A DNA stretch of 64,000 bases. Source: a virus. Where the stretch lies: positions 1-64,000 of the IMG/VR virus record IMGVR_UViG_3300040856_003015; one strand, written 5' to 3'. A program made the position numbers and the translations under genes. The notes beneath the pieces were generated by a model that made no database searches, was not told the origin of the DNA, and saw only the letters and a program-made list of their open reading frames with translations. Below, piece by piece: positions 23,406-31,227 of this stretch (position 1 is its first letter; every line of letters starts with the position of its first letter).

Positions 23406-24533
23406 TCAGAAAGAAACTTCGTGACCACCCTCAATAGTCAATTCAAGTTCAGGTTTTTCTTCTTTGGGAAGTTCAAAGTTTGCATCAATTTTATCATAAA
23501 GTTCAAGAAATGCTTGTTTAGTTTCATCATCAAAACGGTTTACACACACTTGAATTGCTTTTGCTTTATCGTTAAAGATAGAATAAGCACGAATGATGTG
23601 AACCAATCGACGGGTGCTGATGATTTCTTCAATACCACCATCATAGAAAGTTTTCCTAATAATATCAGACCAATTCACCAATTGCTTGCAGAAGTCACGA
23701 TCTTCCACGCCAAGGTCCAGAGCAACACCTTCAATAATTTTTTTCTCAATGGAGGGAGAAGGATAAGACTGCTCAAAGGTTACAGGGAAGCGTTCAAGAA
23801 ATGCTTCATTGAGAACATTAGTGCCGATGAAGCGACCATCATCAGAACCCTTGCCTTTGGTGTTTGCTGTAGCGATAACATTAAATCCCTCAGCAGGTTG
23901 AACCCACTTACCAATCTTCTTCAGAAATACTCCTTTACCCTCAAGGATAGACTGAAGACAGAGAATCTTATTGGAGGCAAGGTCAATTTCATCCAAGAGG
24001 AGAATAGCACCACGCTCCAGTGCTTCAATCACAGGACCATTGTGCCAGGCAGTATTTCCATCGACAAGACGGAAACCACCAATCAGGTCATCCTCATCAG
24101 TTTCAATTGTGATGTTAACACGGATCAGTTCACGCTTGAGTTGAGCACACGCTTGCTCCACAGAGAACGTTTTACCGTTACCCGAAAGACCCGTAATGAA
24201 CGTCGGATAAAAAAGACGGGACTGAATAATTTTTTTAATATCCGAAAAGTTACCAAAGCGGACGAAGGTATCATCTTTTTCAGGAATGAGATTTTGTTCT
24301 ACAGAAGGAATGGCAGCAGGTGCTTGGAAAGTACGTTCAATTTCTTCCACCTTTTCTTGTGTCACTTCAAGATTCCAACGACCACGGGCAGTTTTGTACT
24401 GGGCAAGTTTATTGGTTACGGTCTGATAGTTACTATCATTCAAGTTACACCAGGCACGAATGTCAGCACCAGTCACAATATTTCCGTAAAGAGACTGAAG
24501 AGAAGTGCGGATGTAATCAGAAGAGAAAGTCAT
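23406..24533 (-). CDS. MoxR/CobS-like AAA+ ATPase
   Basis: 375 residues. An N-terminal 95-residue region (YGNIVTGADIRAWCNLND) precedes the AAA+ core: Walker A GLSGNGKT, DEDDLIGGFRLVDGNT (ligand-binding loop), Walker B GAILLLDEIDLAS, ANTKGKG sensor, and EAFLERF (arginine finger). Often labelled CobS in marine T4-like phages, but the C-terminal and partner context (a VWA protein encoded upstream) fits a MoxR-type remodelling ATPase. Whether it touches cobalamin synthesis is doubtful. The 62-aa gene and the VWA gene upstream are on the same transcript. Confidence 0.88.
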   Translation of the reverse strand: MTFSSDYIRTSLQSLYGNIVTGADIRAWCNLNDSNYQTVTNKLAQYKTARGRWNLEVTQEKVEEIERTFQAPAAIPSVEQNLIPEKDDTFVRFGNFSDIKKIIQSRLFYPTFITGLSGNGKTFSVEQACAQLKRELIRVNITIETDEDDLIGGFRLVDGNTAWHNGPVIEALERGAILLLDEIDLASNKILCLQSILEGKGVFLKKIGKWVQPAEGFNVIATANTKGKGSDDGRFIGTNVLNEAFLERFPVTFEQSYPSPSIEKKIIEGVALDLGVEDRDFCKQLVNWSDIIRKTFYDGGIEEIISTRRLVHIIRAYSIFNDKAKAIQVCVNRFDDETKQAFLELYDKIDANFELPKEEKPELELTIEGGHEVSF

Positions 24534-24560
24534 AATGAGGTGTTTGTTTCAACGAAGTAA

Positions 24561-24749
24561 TTATAGATCAGAATCCCAAGGATTCTGTGGTTGGTTGGAC
24601 AGTTCATCAACTGTCACATTGTTATGTTTCTTCCGACAGAAAGCACGGGCATATGCTCGTGCCATACTAGTAATTTCGGAACATGGTTCACCCATTTTAC
24701 CACAATAAGGACAAGTAGATAAAGAATCTGGGTATGTAAACTTAGACAC
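24561..24749 (-). CDS. Small protein with CxxC motif
   Basis: 62 residues from a GTG at 24749 that overlaps the stop of the VWA gene (TAGTG). Cysteines: CPYCGK, PCSE, FCRKKH, a possible one-zinc knuckle. It sits between the VWA-metallopeptidase gene and its AAA partner, so it may be an accessory factor. No family recognised. Confidence 0.7.
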   Translation of the reverse strand: MSKFTYPDSLSTCPYCGKMGEPCSEITSMARAYARAFCRKKHNNVTVDELSNQPQNPWDSDL

Positions 24750-26959
24750 TATGCGATCAACTCTACAAATTCAGACAATACTTTTTTATTTAATTTTTTA
24801 GTCTTGAGAGACTTAACAAAAGCAGACTTAATCTGAGTCTTTGTAGCATTCTCATCCACATCAAATGCACTTTCCTGAGACAGTGCTGAAGAAGAAATAC
24901 CAAAGTAAGCATCATATCCAGAAGTAGTGATAACAAAACTTCTTAGTTTTTTCCAATCATCATTAATTTTAGATCGCTCCTTAGATCTAAAATTAGAAAA
25001 GTTTGACACAAAATTAGAAAAATTACGACTTTCAAGAACACGAATTCCAATGAAGTTCATGTGAGGAAAATTATCCTTCAAGTTTTTAACAATAATATTA
25101 GTGAAATCTGTATAATTGCATCCGAATTTATAAGTTGTTCCCAGTTTACGATCTCTCAAAAATGTAGTAATTGGATGAACATATCCAGTTCCAAGATAAG
25201 TTTCATCTTTACTAATTATTTCCCTATGACGAAGGAGTTGCCCTGCCTCACCATCAGTGAGGACAATACACTGAACTTTTTGTAGTTTATTCTCTTTCTG
25301 AAATTTAGGAAGAATTTCATGAAGACAAACCAGTGCTTCATTCAAAGGAGTACCAGAAAGTGATAGGCGGGATGGGTAAGTATATTGAACAGAATAATAC
25401 CTACCAAAAGAATAGGCAAGACGCCAGACATTCATCATCTGGTGTTCAAGTACAGAAGCAGAGACCTTACTAGTAAGAATGTTCATCAATGAAAACGATT
25501 CATGGATGTGTAGTAATCCATCCCTTTTTTCATAATGTGGTTTGATGTTGAATGGAATATATTCACCTTTATCATAGTCATAGGAAATTTTAGCCCATTC
25601 ATTGGTAAAAGCATATACTTCAAATGGGATAGAAACTTTTCTACAGAACCAGATTAGATTAAAGAGTTGCTTACAAGTATCTGTCATTACATCACACATA
25701 GAACCACTCCAATCCAGTACAAATACCAGACCATGATTCTTACCATCAGGAATTACAGATACTTTCTTAAAAAGATCATCATTATACTTATAGGTATAAA
25801 GACGAGCAGTATCAAGAATACCAGTTCGAGCAGTTGATGCACGAGCATACTGATCTGCTGCTTTACGACATTCAAACTCTTTCACAAGGTAATTAACTTC
25901 CTTTTGAGTTGATGCCTTAAACTTTTTAAATTCAGAATCTGGTTTATCGAAGACATTATCAGAACTTCTGCAAGGATTATTTTTATATAACTCTTGCTGC
26001 CGATTAAAAAAGGAATCAATCTCACCGTGAACATCACTATTTTTAGCAATGATCGTTTCAAGATTAACCTTGGGAATTTCTACATATACGTTTTCTTGAT
26101 CAAGGTTATTTACAAGTTCACGAATCTTGTCTTCAAGGGCATCAGCAGTACGAACTTCTGGTTCTTCATCATTATTGTCATCACCAGCAGTTTTATTGTC
26201 TTCATAGATATCACTACCTTGCGATGTTCCACCATAAGATTCGGAGTTTTCTTCATTTTGAGAATCTCCATCATCACTATCACTATCACTTTGCTCAAAT
26301 GGAGTTGATTCCGGGGTCTGACTACCAGAACCCGAAATAATAGTACCTTGATCTTGAGAATCATCAATCTTCTCAAGATTCTCTGGTTTATTTTTACAAT
26401 ACTTGTACAGTTCTTCTGCGGCAATCAAAACGTCCGCAAAGGTTTCACAGGCATCAATGAGACGAATAATTTCCTTCTCTTCCTGAGTAAAATTAATGAT
26501 GATGTAGTTACCAATCTTGAAATAAAGATTGGTACGATCAGCAAGGTTAAACTTATTCACATCGTCCTCACCAATTTGGAAAAAGTCCTCATCACTGAGT
26601 TCTCTATATCCATTATAAAAAGTCTTAGCAAGTCCAGCATACTTACGCTTCATCAACTTTTCGATGCGAGCATCCTCAACAATGTTTACGAACTGTTGGG
26701 GAACTTTCACAGTTTCTGTCCAGTCTTCATCTGGAGTAAACAGCGCATGACCTACTTCATGACCCACTAGAAGGTCATATACAGTATTGCTTGCCTTTTC
26801 CCACATAGGAAGGGTTAGGACGCGAGTATGGACGTTAAAACAAGCAGTGGGGACTTTCTTGTGCTCTACCACAATATCCTCTGTGGCAAGCAGTTTAGCA
26901 AGTTGTGATTTAATTTCGTGTGAAACTGACATAGGATTTGTTTCGAATGAACCCATCAT
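24749..26959 (-). CDS. Metallopeptidase-VWA protein (CobT-like)
   Basis: 736 residues. Near residue 67 LLVGHEVGHALF is a zincin H-E-x-x-H site, with NIVEDARIEKLM supplying the third ligand. Residues about 210-280 are a long Asp/Ser/Gly/Glu-rich acidic linker. Residues about 390-700 form a von Willebrand A domain with the metal-ion site D-W-S-G-S, a conserved T (SGTPLNEAL) and VLTDGEAG. The layout matches the partner of MoxR-type ATPases; the phage annotation is usually peptidase or CobT. An in-frame ATG at 26932 (MSVSHEIKSQLA) is a good alternative start and avoids overlap with the basic gene upstream. Confidence 0.88.
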   Translation of the reverse strand: MMGSFETNPMSVSHEIKSQLAKLLATEDIVVEHKKVPTACFNVHTRVLTLPMWEKASNTVYDLLVGHEVGHALFTPDEDWTETVKVPQQFVNIVEDARIEKLMKRKYAGLAKTFYNGYRELSDEDFFQIGEDDVNKFNLADRTNLYFKIGNYIIINFTQEEKEIIRLIDACETFADVLIAAEELYKYCKNKPENLEKIDDSQDQGTIISGSGSQTPESTPFEQSDSDSDDGDSQNEENSESYGGTSQGSDIYEDNKTAGDDNNDEEPEVRTADALEDKIRELVNNLDQENVYVEIPKVNLETIIAKNSDVHGEIDSFFNRQQELYKNNPCRSSDNVFDKPDSEFKKFKASTQKEVNYLVKEFECRKAADQYARASTARTGILDTARLYTYKYNDDLFKKVSVIPDGKNHGLVFVLDWSGSMCDVMTDTCKQLFNLIWFCRKVSIPFEVYAFTNEWAKISYDYDKGEYIPFNIKPHYEKRDGLLHIHESFSLMNILTSKVSASVLEHQMMNVWRLAYSFGRYYSVQYTYPSRLSLSGTPLNEALVCLHEILPKFQKENKLQKVQCIVLTDGEAGQLLRHREIISKDETYLGTGYVHPITTFLRDRKLGTTYKFGCNYTDFTNIIVKNLKDNFPHMNFIGIRVLESRNFSNFVSNFSNFRSKERSKINDDWKKLRSFVITTSGYDAYFGISSSALSQESAFDVDENATKTQIKSAFVKSLKTKKLNKKVLSEFVELIA

Positions 26960-27101
26960 AAAACGAAAGGTCGCCCTTCGGACGACCCATGTGCCTCTTT
27001 TTGAACTGTCTGAGGCGTGCTTTCGCTTGCCTCAGTGCTTGTGGTTTCAACTTCCGCTTCTGTTGTTTCTTGCTGTGATGGTATCTATTTGGTACTAACA
27101 T
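26910..27101 (-). CDS. Small, highly basic protein
   Basis: 63 residues, MLVPNRYHHSKKQQKRK with RQAKARLRQFKKRHMGRPKG, about one third Lys/Arg. AAGGA stands 9 nt before the ATG. It overlaps the VWA gene start by 50 nt if ATG 26959 is used, or by 23 nt if ATG 26932 is used. Basic short proteins at this place are known in marine T4-like phages. DNA or RNA binding is a reasonable guess. Confidence 0.55.
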   Translation of the reverse strand: MLVPNRYHHSKKQQKRKLKPQALRQAKARLRQFKKRHMGRPKGDLSFYDGFIRNKSYVSFTRN

Positions 27102-27231
27102 AACCTTTTTCCTTTAGAAGTAATAATGCTTCCTCGTATTTTTCAGGAAGAACTGGAAGGTAAAGGTGTTTTCCAACCTTATCTCTATTATTATCAGACC
27201 ACCATATAGGAAAAGTTTTTTCTTTTTTCAA
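27085..27231 (-). CDS. Possible 48-residue protein after gene 46
   Basis: A TTG at 27231 opens a frame (LKKEKTFPIWWSDNNRD, VGKHLYLPVLPEKYEEALLL) to TAG at 27085. Composition is protein-like (WW, LPVLPEKYEE), it overlaps the end of gene 46 by 38 nt and the start of the basic gene by 17 nt. No ATG and no binding site, so uncertain. Confidence 0.4.
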   Translation of the reverse strand: MKKEKTFPIWWSDNNRDKVGKHLYLPVLPEKYEEALLLLKEKGYVSTK

Positions 27232-28906
27232 ACTTTATGACACTTCCAAATTTGTCCTTTAAAAGTTCTTTATGTGATATCACAAAAACATTAGCATCTT
27301 TAATAACATACCTAATTATTTTTAAAAACTCATCTGCTCCAAATTCATCGAGTGAAGAATCAAAGGTTTCATCAAAAATAATTAAATTACAACTTAAAGA
27401 ATTTTTAAGTTTTGCGACTTCTCTCCAAGCAAATAGTAAAGCAAGATTTATTCTAGATTTTTCACCCTCACTAAAAGATGCATAAGAAAAATCTTCATGA
27501 ATCGGTGATTGTATTGTTTCATTAAATTCTTCATCAAGAGTGAAGTTTATATAAAAATCCATCATCTGAAGATACCGATTAACTTGTTGATTTATAAGTG
27601 GTAAATATTTTTTAATAATTTTAGTTTTTACTCCACCATCTTTTAATAAACTATAAGAAAAATCATAATAATCAATTTCTTCTTTTTTTGAAATTAATTC
27701 TTCGTATGTATTTTTTAAATTTTCATTGAATAACTCTAACTTTTCATGTTCAGTATTTCTATTTTCAAGTTGTTTGGTAATTGTTTGAATTTCAGATTCA
27801 AGATCTCGGATTTGTTTTTGATATCCAGATATCTTAGTATTATTTTGAGAAATGTCATTAGTTAGTTTAGTGATTTCTTTCATAAACAAAGAAAATTGAC
27901 TCTCTCTTTTTTCTTCATCTCTAATTGCTTGCTCTAGATCATCGTAACCAGATTGCAATTCTTTTGCTTTATTTTGAGCGTCTTCAATTTTATTGATTCT
28001 AAAATCTTCATCTATTTCTTGAGTGCACGTTGGGCAAATCTTATTACTATTGAAAAATTGATGTTCTGATACAATAGTAGATATTTTCTGGGATATTTTA
28101 CCTTTAAGATTTCCCAATTTTCTAAGTTTTTCAGTAGATCCGCTATAACTTTCTATTTCGATTTTACTTTCATCTAATTTATTTTGAAGATTATTATTAT
28201 CCAACATCAAAGAATTAATTTCATTGTTTAATTGCAATATCCCCTCATCTTTTTGTGCTATATTTTCCTTTCCACGATTTTCCAACTGTAAGATGAAGTT
28301 TTTTTGCATCTTAACTTTATCATTTAAAGATTCTTTTTTAAGTTCTAATACATTCACTTCATCTTTTGAAGTTTTCATTTGATCTTTAATGATCGAAGTC
28401 ATTGATGAAAATATTTTAATATCAAGTAAATCTTCTATTACTTCTCTACGACTAGATGCTGACAACTGCATAAATGGGATGAAATTACTACTTCCAAGAA
28501 TTACAAGTTGTGTAAATGATTTGTAATTCATTTTTAATATACTTTGCTCAAGTAACTTCTGTTGGTCAGAAGAAGAAGAATCTTGGTTTAGTAACTCTCC
28601 ATTTTTGTATATTTCAAATATAGATGGTTTTATTCCCCGTATAATCTTCCAATTAACTGATCCAATTGAAAATTTTAACTCTACAACACAATCTTTTTCA
28701 TTTATAGAATTTATTAACTGTGGTTTATTAATTCCTCTATAGGATTTCCCAAAAAGAGAGAAAGTTATAGCATCAAGGATCGTACTTTTACCAGAACCAT
28801 TATTTCCAACTATTAGAGTAGTAGGATTTTTATTAAGATTTATTTCAATAAAATAATTTCCTGAACTTAAAAAGTTTTTATATTTTACTGTTTCAAATGT
28901 AATCAT
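27194..28906 (-). CDS. 46: Recombination endonuclease subunit gp46 (SbcC/Rad50-like)
   Basis: 570 residues. ABC ATPase head: Walker A GNNGSGKS; signature YASFSEGEKSR; Walker B NLIIFDETFDSSLD, with VISHKELL as the H-loop. A coiled-coil middle (about 165-430) holds a CPTC zinc hook. With gp47 it processes DNA ends for recombination-dependent replication. It overlaps the 90-aa gene upstream by 14 nt. Confidence 0.95.
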   Translation of the reverse strand: MITFETVKYKNFLSSGNYFIEINLNKNPTTLIVGNNGSGKSTILDAITFSLFGKSYRGINKPQLINSINEKDCVVELKFSIGSVNWKIIRGIKPSIFEIYKNGELLNQDSSSSDQQKLLEQSILKMNYKSFTQLVILGSSNFIPFMQLSASSRREVIEDLLDIKIFSSMTSIIKDQMKTSKDEVNVLELKKESLNDKVKMQKNFILQLENRGKENIAQKDEGILQLNNEINSLMLDNNNLQNKLDESKIEIESYSGSTEKLRKLGNLKGKISQKISTIVSEHQFFNSNKICPTCTQEIDEDFRINKIEDAQNKAKELQSGYDDLEQAIRDEEKRESQFSLFMKEITKLTNDISQNNTKISGYQKQIRDLESEIQTITKQLENRNTEHEKLELFNENLKNTYEELISKKEEIDYYDFSYSLLKDGGVKTKIIKKYLPLINQQVNRYLQMMDFYINFTLDEEFNETIQSPIHEDFSYASFSEGEKSRINLALLFAWREVAKLKNSLSCNLIIFDETFDSSLDEFGADEFLKIIRYVIKDANVFVISHKELLKDKFGSVIKFEKRKNFSYMVV

Positions 28907-29165
28907 TTTCTATCGGCGGAACTACAATATCATTTTTAGTTATTACAAAATACTCATAATTATGCATATCACAAGATTCTAATAAAATTTGATCATCAAC
29001 TTCTTGCACCTGCATTTGTGGATATTTTTTAGACTCATTTAATTGAAGTGCATATCTTTCAGCATCATCTTTTTCTTCGAAAATGCAAAGTATTTGTGAA
29101 CCCCTTTCATCTCTTAAGGAAAATGCTCCTTCATTTATTTTACCTTCTATAGTGATGATATACAT
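28893..29165 (-). CDS. DUF3110-like small protein between genes 47 and 46
   Basis: 90 residues, MYIITIEGKINEGAFSLRDERG, ILCIFEEKDDAERYALQLN, YFVITKNDIVVPP. The FE-x-x-DDAxRYA motif and the short strand-helix-strand plan match the DUF3110-type proteins found between genes 47 and 46 of cyanophages. Function unknown; its location suggests a link with the gp46/47 complex. The ATG follows the gene 47 stop directly. Confidence 0.75.
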   Translation of the reverse strand: MYIITIEGKINEGAFSLRDERGSQILCIFEEKDDAERYALQLNESKKYPQMQVQEVDDQILLESCDMHNYEYFVITKNDIVVPPIENDYI

Positions 29166-29166
29166 A

Positions 29167-30207
29167 TCATACTAGTTCGCACGCTTCTTTGTAAGTTTTA
29201 TAAAGAATTTTTTTAATCTTTGATTTTTTTAAATCTGTCTTAGATTCTTCAATGTATTTATCAACTATAGACATAGTATGTTCTGTTTCAAACTCACACG
29301 AAATATCTATATTATCTACATTAAAATTTTCTACTATTTTTAGTTCAGAGATATCCGAAGAGTAAAGTTCATCTATAAATTTTTCATATCTATTTTTATC
29401 AGTCTTTTTCTTGACTATAACCTTTACTATTTTATTTTTATATTCCGAAAAATCTATATCATCAATATCACTATCTTCATAATATATCTGATAGTGCATC
29501 TTATAAGGATTTTGAATAAAATTTAATTCAAGTGTGCTTGTGTCAAATAAATGAAATCCCCTCCTATCATCAACATCATTCCAATATATTTCGTAAGGAT
29601 TACCTAAATAAAATATTTTTTTATTGTCAGATTTGGTATGATAATGTCCAGAAAATACTAACTTGCAATTGTCAAATAGAGATCTATCATAACCTTCCTG
29701 CATAACATGCCCTTTGTATGCAGTAAACCCCGAAAGTTCAAGATGTCCCATTGCAACTTTGCATTTGGAGTTTTTTATTGCGTTAAAAGTCTTTTGTTCA
29801 TTTTCTTGATTAATCCACGGAAGAAATAAAATAGATAAATCTCCTATTTGAAGTACTTGAGGATCTGAGATTATTTTTACATTATCATACTCTCTCAAAA
29901 GCAAATCTACTGCATTAAGATTATTTGAATTTTTGTAATATGATGTATGGTTTCCAACTACAGTATAAACTGTACATCCCATATCTCTGAGTTTATCATA
30001 ATAATTTGTTTTAGACCATTCTAATGCAGCAAAATCTATTGACTTTCTGTTATCAAAAGTATCTCCAAGATCAATAACAGTTTTTATATTATTTTTTTCG
30101 AGGTTTGGAAAAAATATATTATTGTAAAAATCTAAAAAATAATCATGGAATAACTTAGAATTTTTTCTACATCCAAAATGTTGGTCCGTAATAATTGCTG
30201 TTAACAT
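29167..30207 (-). CDS. 47: Recombination nuclease subunit gp47 (SbcD/Mre11-like)
   Basis: 346 residues. Metallophosphoesterase motifs in order: TDQHFG, GDTFDNR, VVGNHTSYY, AMGHLELSG, FSGHYHTKS. The C-terminal 120 residues cap the nuclease and bind gp46. It is coupled to gene 55 upstream by a one-base overlap. Confidence 0.95.
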   Translation of the reverse strand: MLTAIITDQHFGCRKNSKLFHDYFLDFYNNIFFPNLEKNNIKTVIDLGDTFDNRKSIDFAALEWSKTNYYDKLRDMGCTVYTVVGNHTSYYKNSNNLNAVDLLLREYDNVKIISDPQVLQIGDLSILFLPWINQENEQKTFNAIKNSKCKVAMGHLELSGFTAYKGHVMQEGYDRSLFDNCKLVFSGHYHTKSDNKKIFYLGNPYEIYWNDVDDRRGFHLFDTSTLELNFIQNPYKMHYQIYYEDSDIDDIDFSEYKNKIVKVIVKKKTDKNRYEKFIDELYSSDISELKIVENFNVDNIDISCEFETEHTMSIVDKYIEESKTDLKKSKIKKILYKTYKEACELV

Positions 30208-30686
30208 TAATGTCTAAGTTTCGAATGAACATTGTCTTTGATAGAATTATAGTCGCTATAGTTATTTCCGTCAACACCCCCATCATCGAAAAATACTTCA
30301 TCAAACCCAGTTTTTTCTATGATTTTATTTTTTATATCTAGTTGACGTTTTTCTTTTTGAATTCTTCTCAAAAAAGCGTAGTGTATAATTTGAGTAAAAT
30401 AAGCAAAAGGATTTTGCGACTTTTCAGGATTGAAATTATGAATATACTGAACACAATTTTCAATACCATCAGAAATCATATCATCTTTAAAGATATAATT
30501 AACAAAATTTGGTTTGAATGATAAATGCGTTGCAATTTTGAGAAAGCACTCACCTAGATAATTAGTAATTCTTGGTTTGGGTAAGTTATTTTTTTCAGCA
30601 TCATCAATAGATTTTTTATATTCTATAATTGCTGCTAGAAAATCTTTATTATTAACATAATGAATGGTTCTCTGTCTTTTTGGCAT
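30207..30686 (-). CDS. 55: Late sigma factor gp55
   Basis: 159 residues from ATG 30686 (MPKRQRTIHYVNNKDFLAAI). It directs RNA polymerase to TATAAATA late promoters, found throughout this window. YVNNKDFL at the N terminus, ISDGIENCVQYIHNFNPEKSQNPFAYFTQIIHYAFLRRIQKEKR (a region-2-like helix pair) are typical. Starts at 30704 (ATG) or 30731 (TTG) are open, but transcription from the promoter at 30731-30759 should begin near 30724, which excludes 30731, and T4 gp55 has about 10 residues before YVNN, which favours 30686. Confidence 0.92.
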   Translation of the reverse strand: MPKRQRTIHYVNNKDFLAAIIEYKKSIDDAEKNNLPKPRITNYLGECFLKIATHLSFKPNFVNYIFKDDMISDGIENCVQYIHNFNPEKSQNPFAYFTQIIHYAFLRRIQKEKRQLDIKNKIIEKTGFDEVFFDDGGVDGNNYSDYNSIKDNVHSKLRH

Positions 30687-30730
30687 TTTACTTACTAATG
30701 ACATGAATTTCTTGAACTTACTATCTATCA

Positions 30731-30759
30731 ATTATACCACATATACCCACACTTGACAC
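30731..30759 (-). promoter_or_regulatory. Sigma70-type promoter for gene 55
   Basis: Minus strand TATAAT (30731-30736) with extended -10 TGG, a 17-nt spacer and GTGTCA at the -35 (30754-30759). It overlaps the -35 of a divergent + strand promoter. Confidence 0.6.
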
Positions 30760-30781
30760 ACTTATGGATTCTGTGTATAAT
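30753..30781 (+). promoter_or_regulatory. Perfect sigma70 consensus promoter on the + strand, with no gene behind it
   Basis: TTGACA (30753-30758), 17-nt spacer, TATAAT (30776-30781): an exact match to both boxes. Transcription from about 30788 would be antisense to the 130-aa gene and possibly uvsW. No + strand ORF with a start follows. Confidence 0.6.
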
Positions 30782-30834
30782 CGTGCTTGTCACCCTTTGG
30801 AAATTACTTAATAGCTATAGGTACTTAAAGATAC

Positions 30835-31227
30835 TTAAAAATCATTATATATCCTTTCTAGCATATCCTTTGCTATATCTACTGTAGATATATACCCCAT
30901 CTTTCTAGTTAATTTTGGTTTATCATCGTATTTTCTATTACTAGATTTTACAAATGTTTGATACATCATTATAGTCTTAGGATCAAAGCATTCAGATATT
31001 AATAATATATCATCAAGTTTTAAAATGAATAGATCTTCATCAGTAGTTTTTATCCAGGGTTCTATTTTATAACCCATTTGTTTTCCACGTACACTCATTT
31101 CTGTAACTATAACTGGGTTAAATATTAATACTATCATTTCATCATTTTCTTCAGAAGGTAGAACCTTACAGAATATTTCTTCCCCAGTTTTTAATTTTAC
31201 AGTTGCATAAAAATCTTCTTCTTTCAT
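30835..31227 (-). CDS. LSM/SH3-like beta protein
   Basis: 130 residues: FYATVKLKTGEEIFCKVLP, MIVLIFNPVIVTEM, YKIEPWIKTTDEDLFILKLDDILLI, then a helical tail (KDMLERIYNDF). The KTGEEI start, the P strand and the DDIL strand repeat the plan of the 82-aa protein at 16853-17101. It follows uvsW with a 4-nt overlap. Possible RNA or protein binding; no proof. Confidence 0.65.
   Translation of the reverse strand: MKEEDFYATVKLKTGEEIFCKVLPSEENDEMIVLIFNPVIVTEMSVRGKQMGYKIEPWIKTTDEDLFILKLDDILLISECFDPKTIMMYQTFVKSSNRKYDDKPKLTRKMGYISTVDIAKDMLERIYNDF

Noticed and set aside
23421-24560. 379-codon open frame on the + strand
   Set aside because: It lies wholly opposite the AAA+ gene, whose Walker motifs are intact; composition and motifs make it a shadow.
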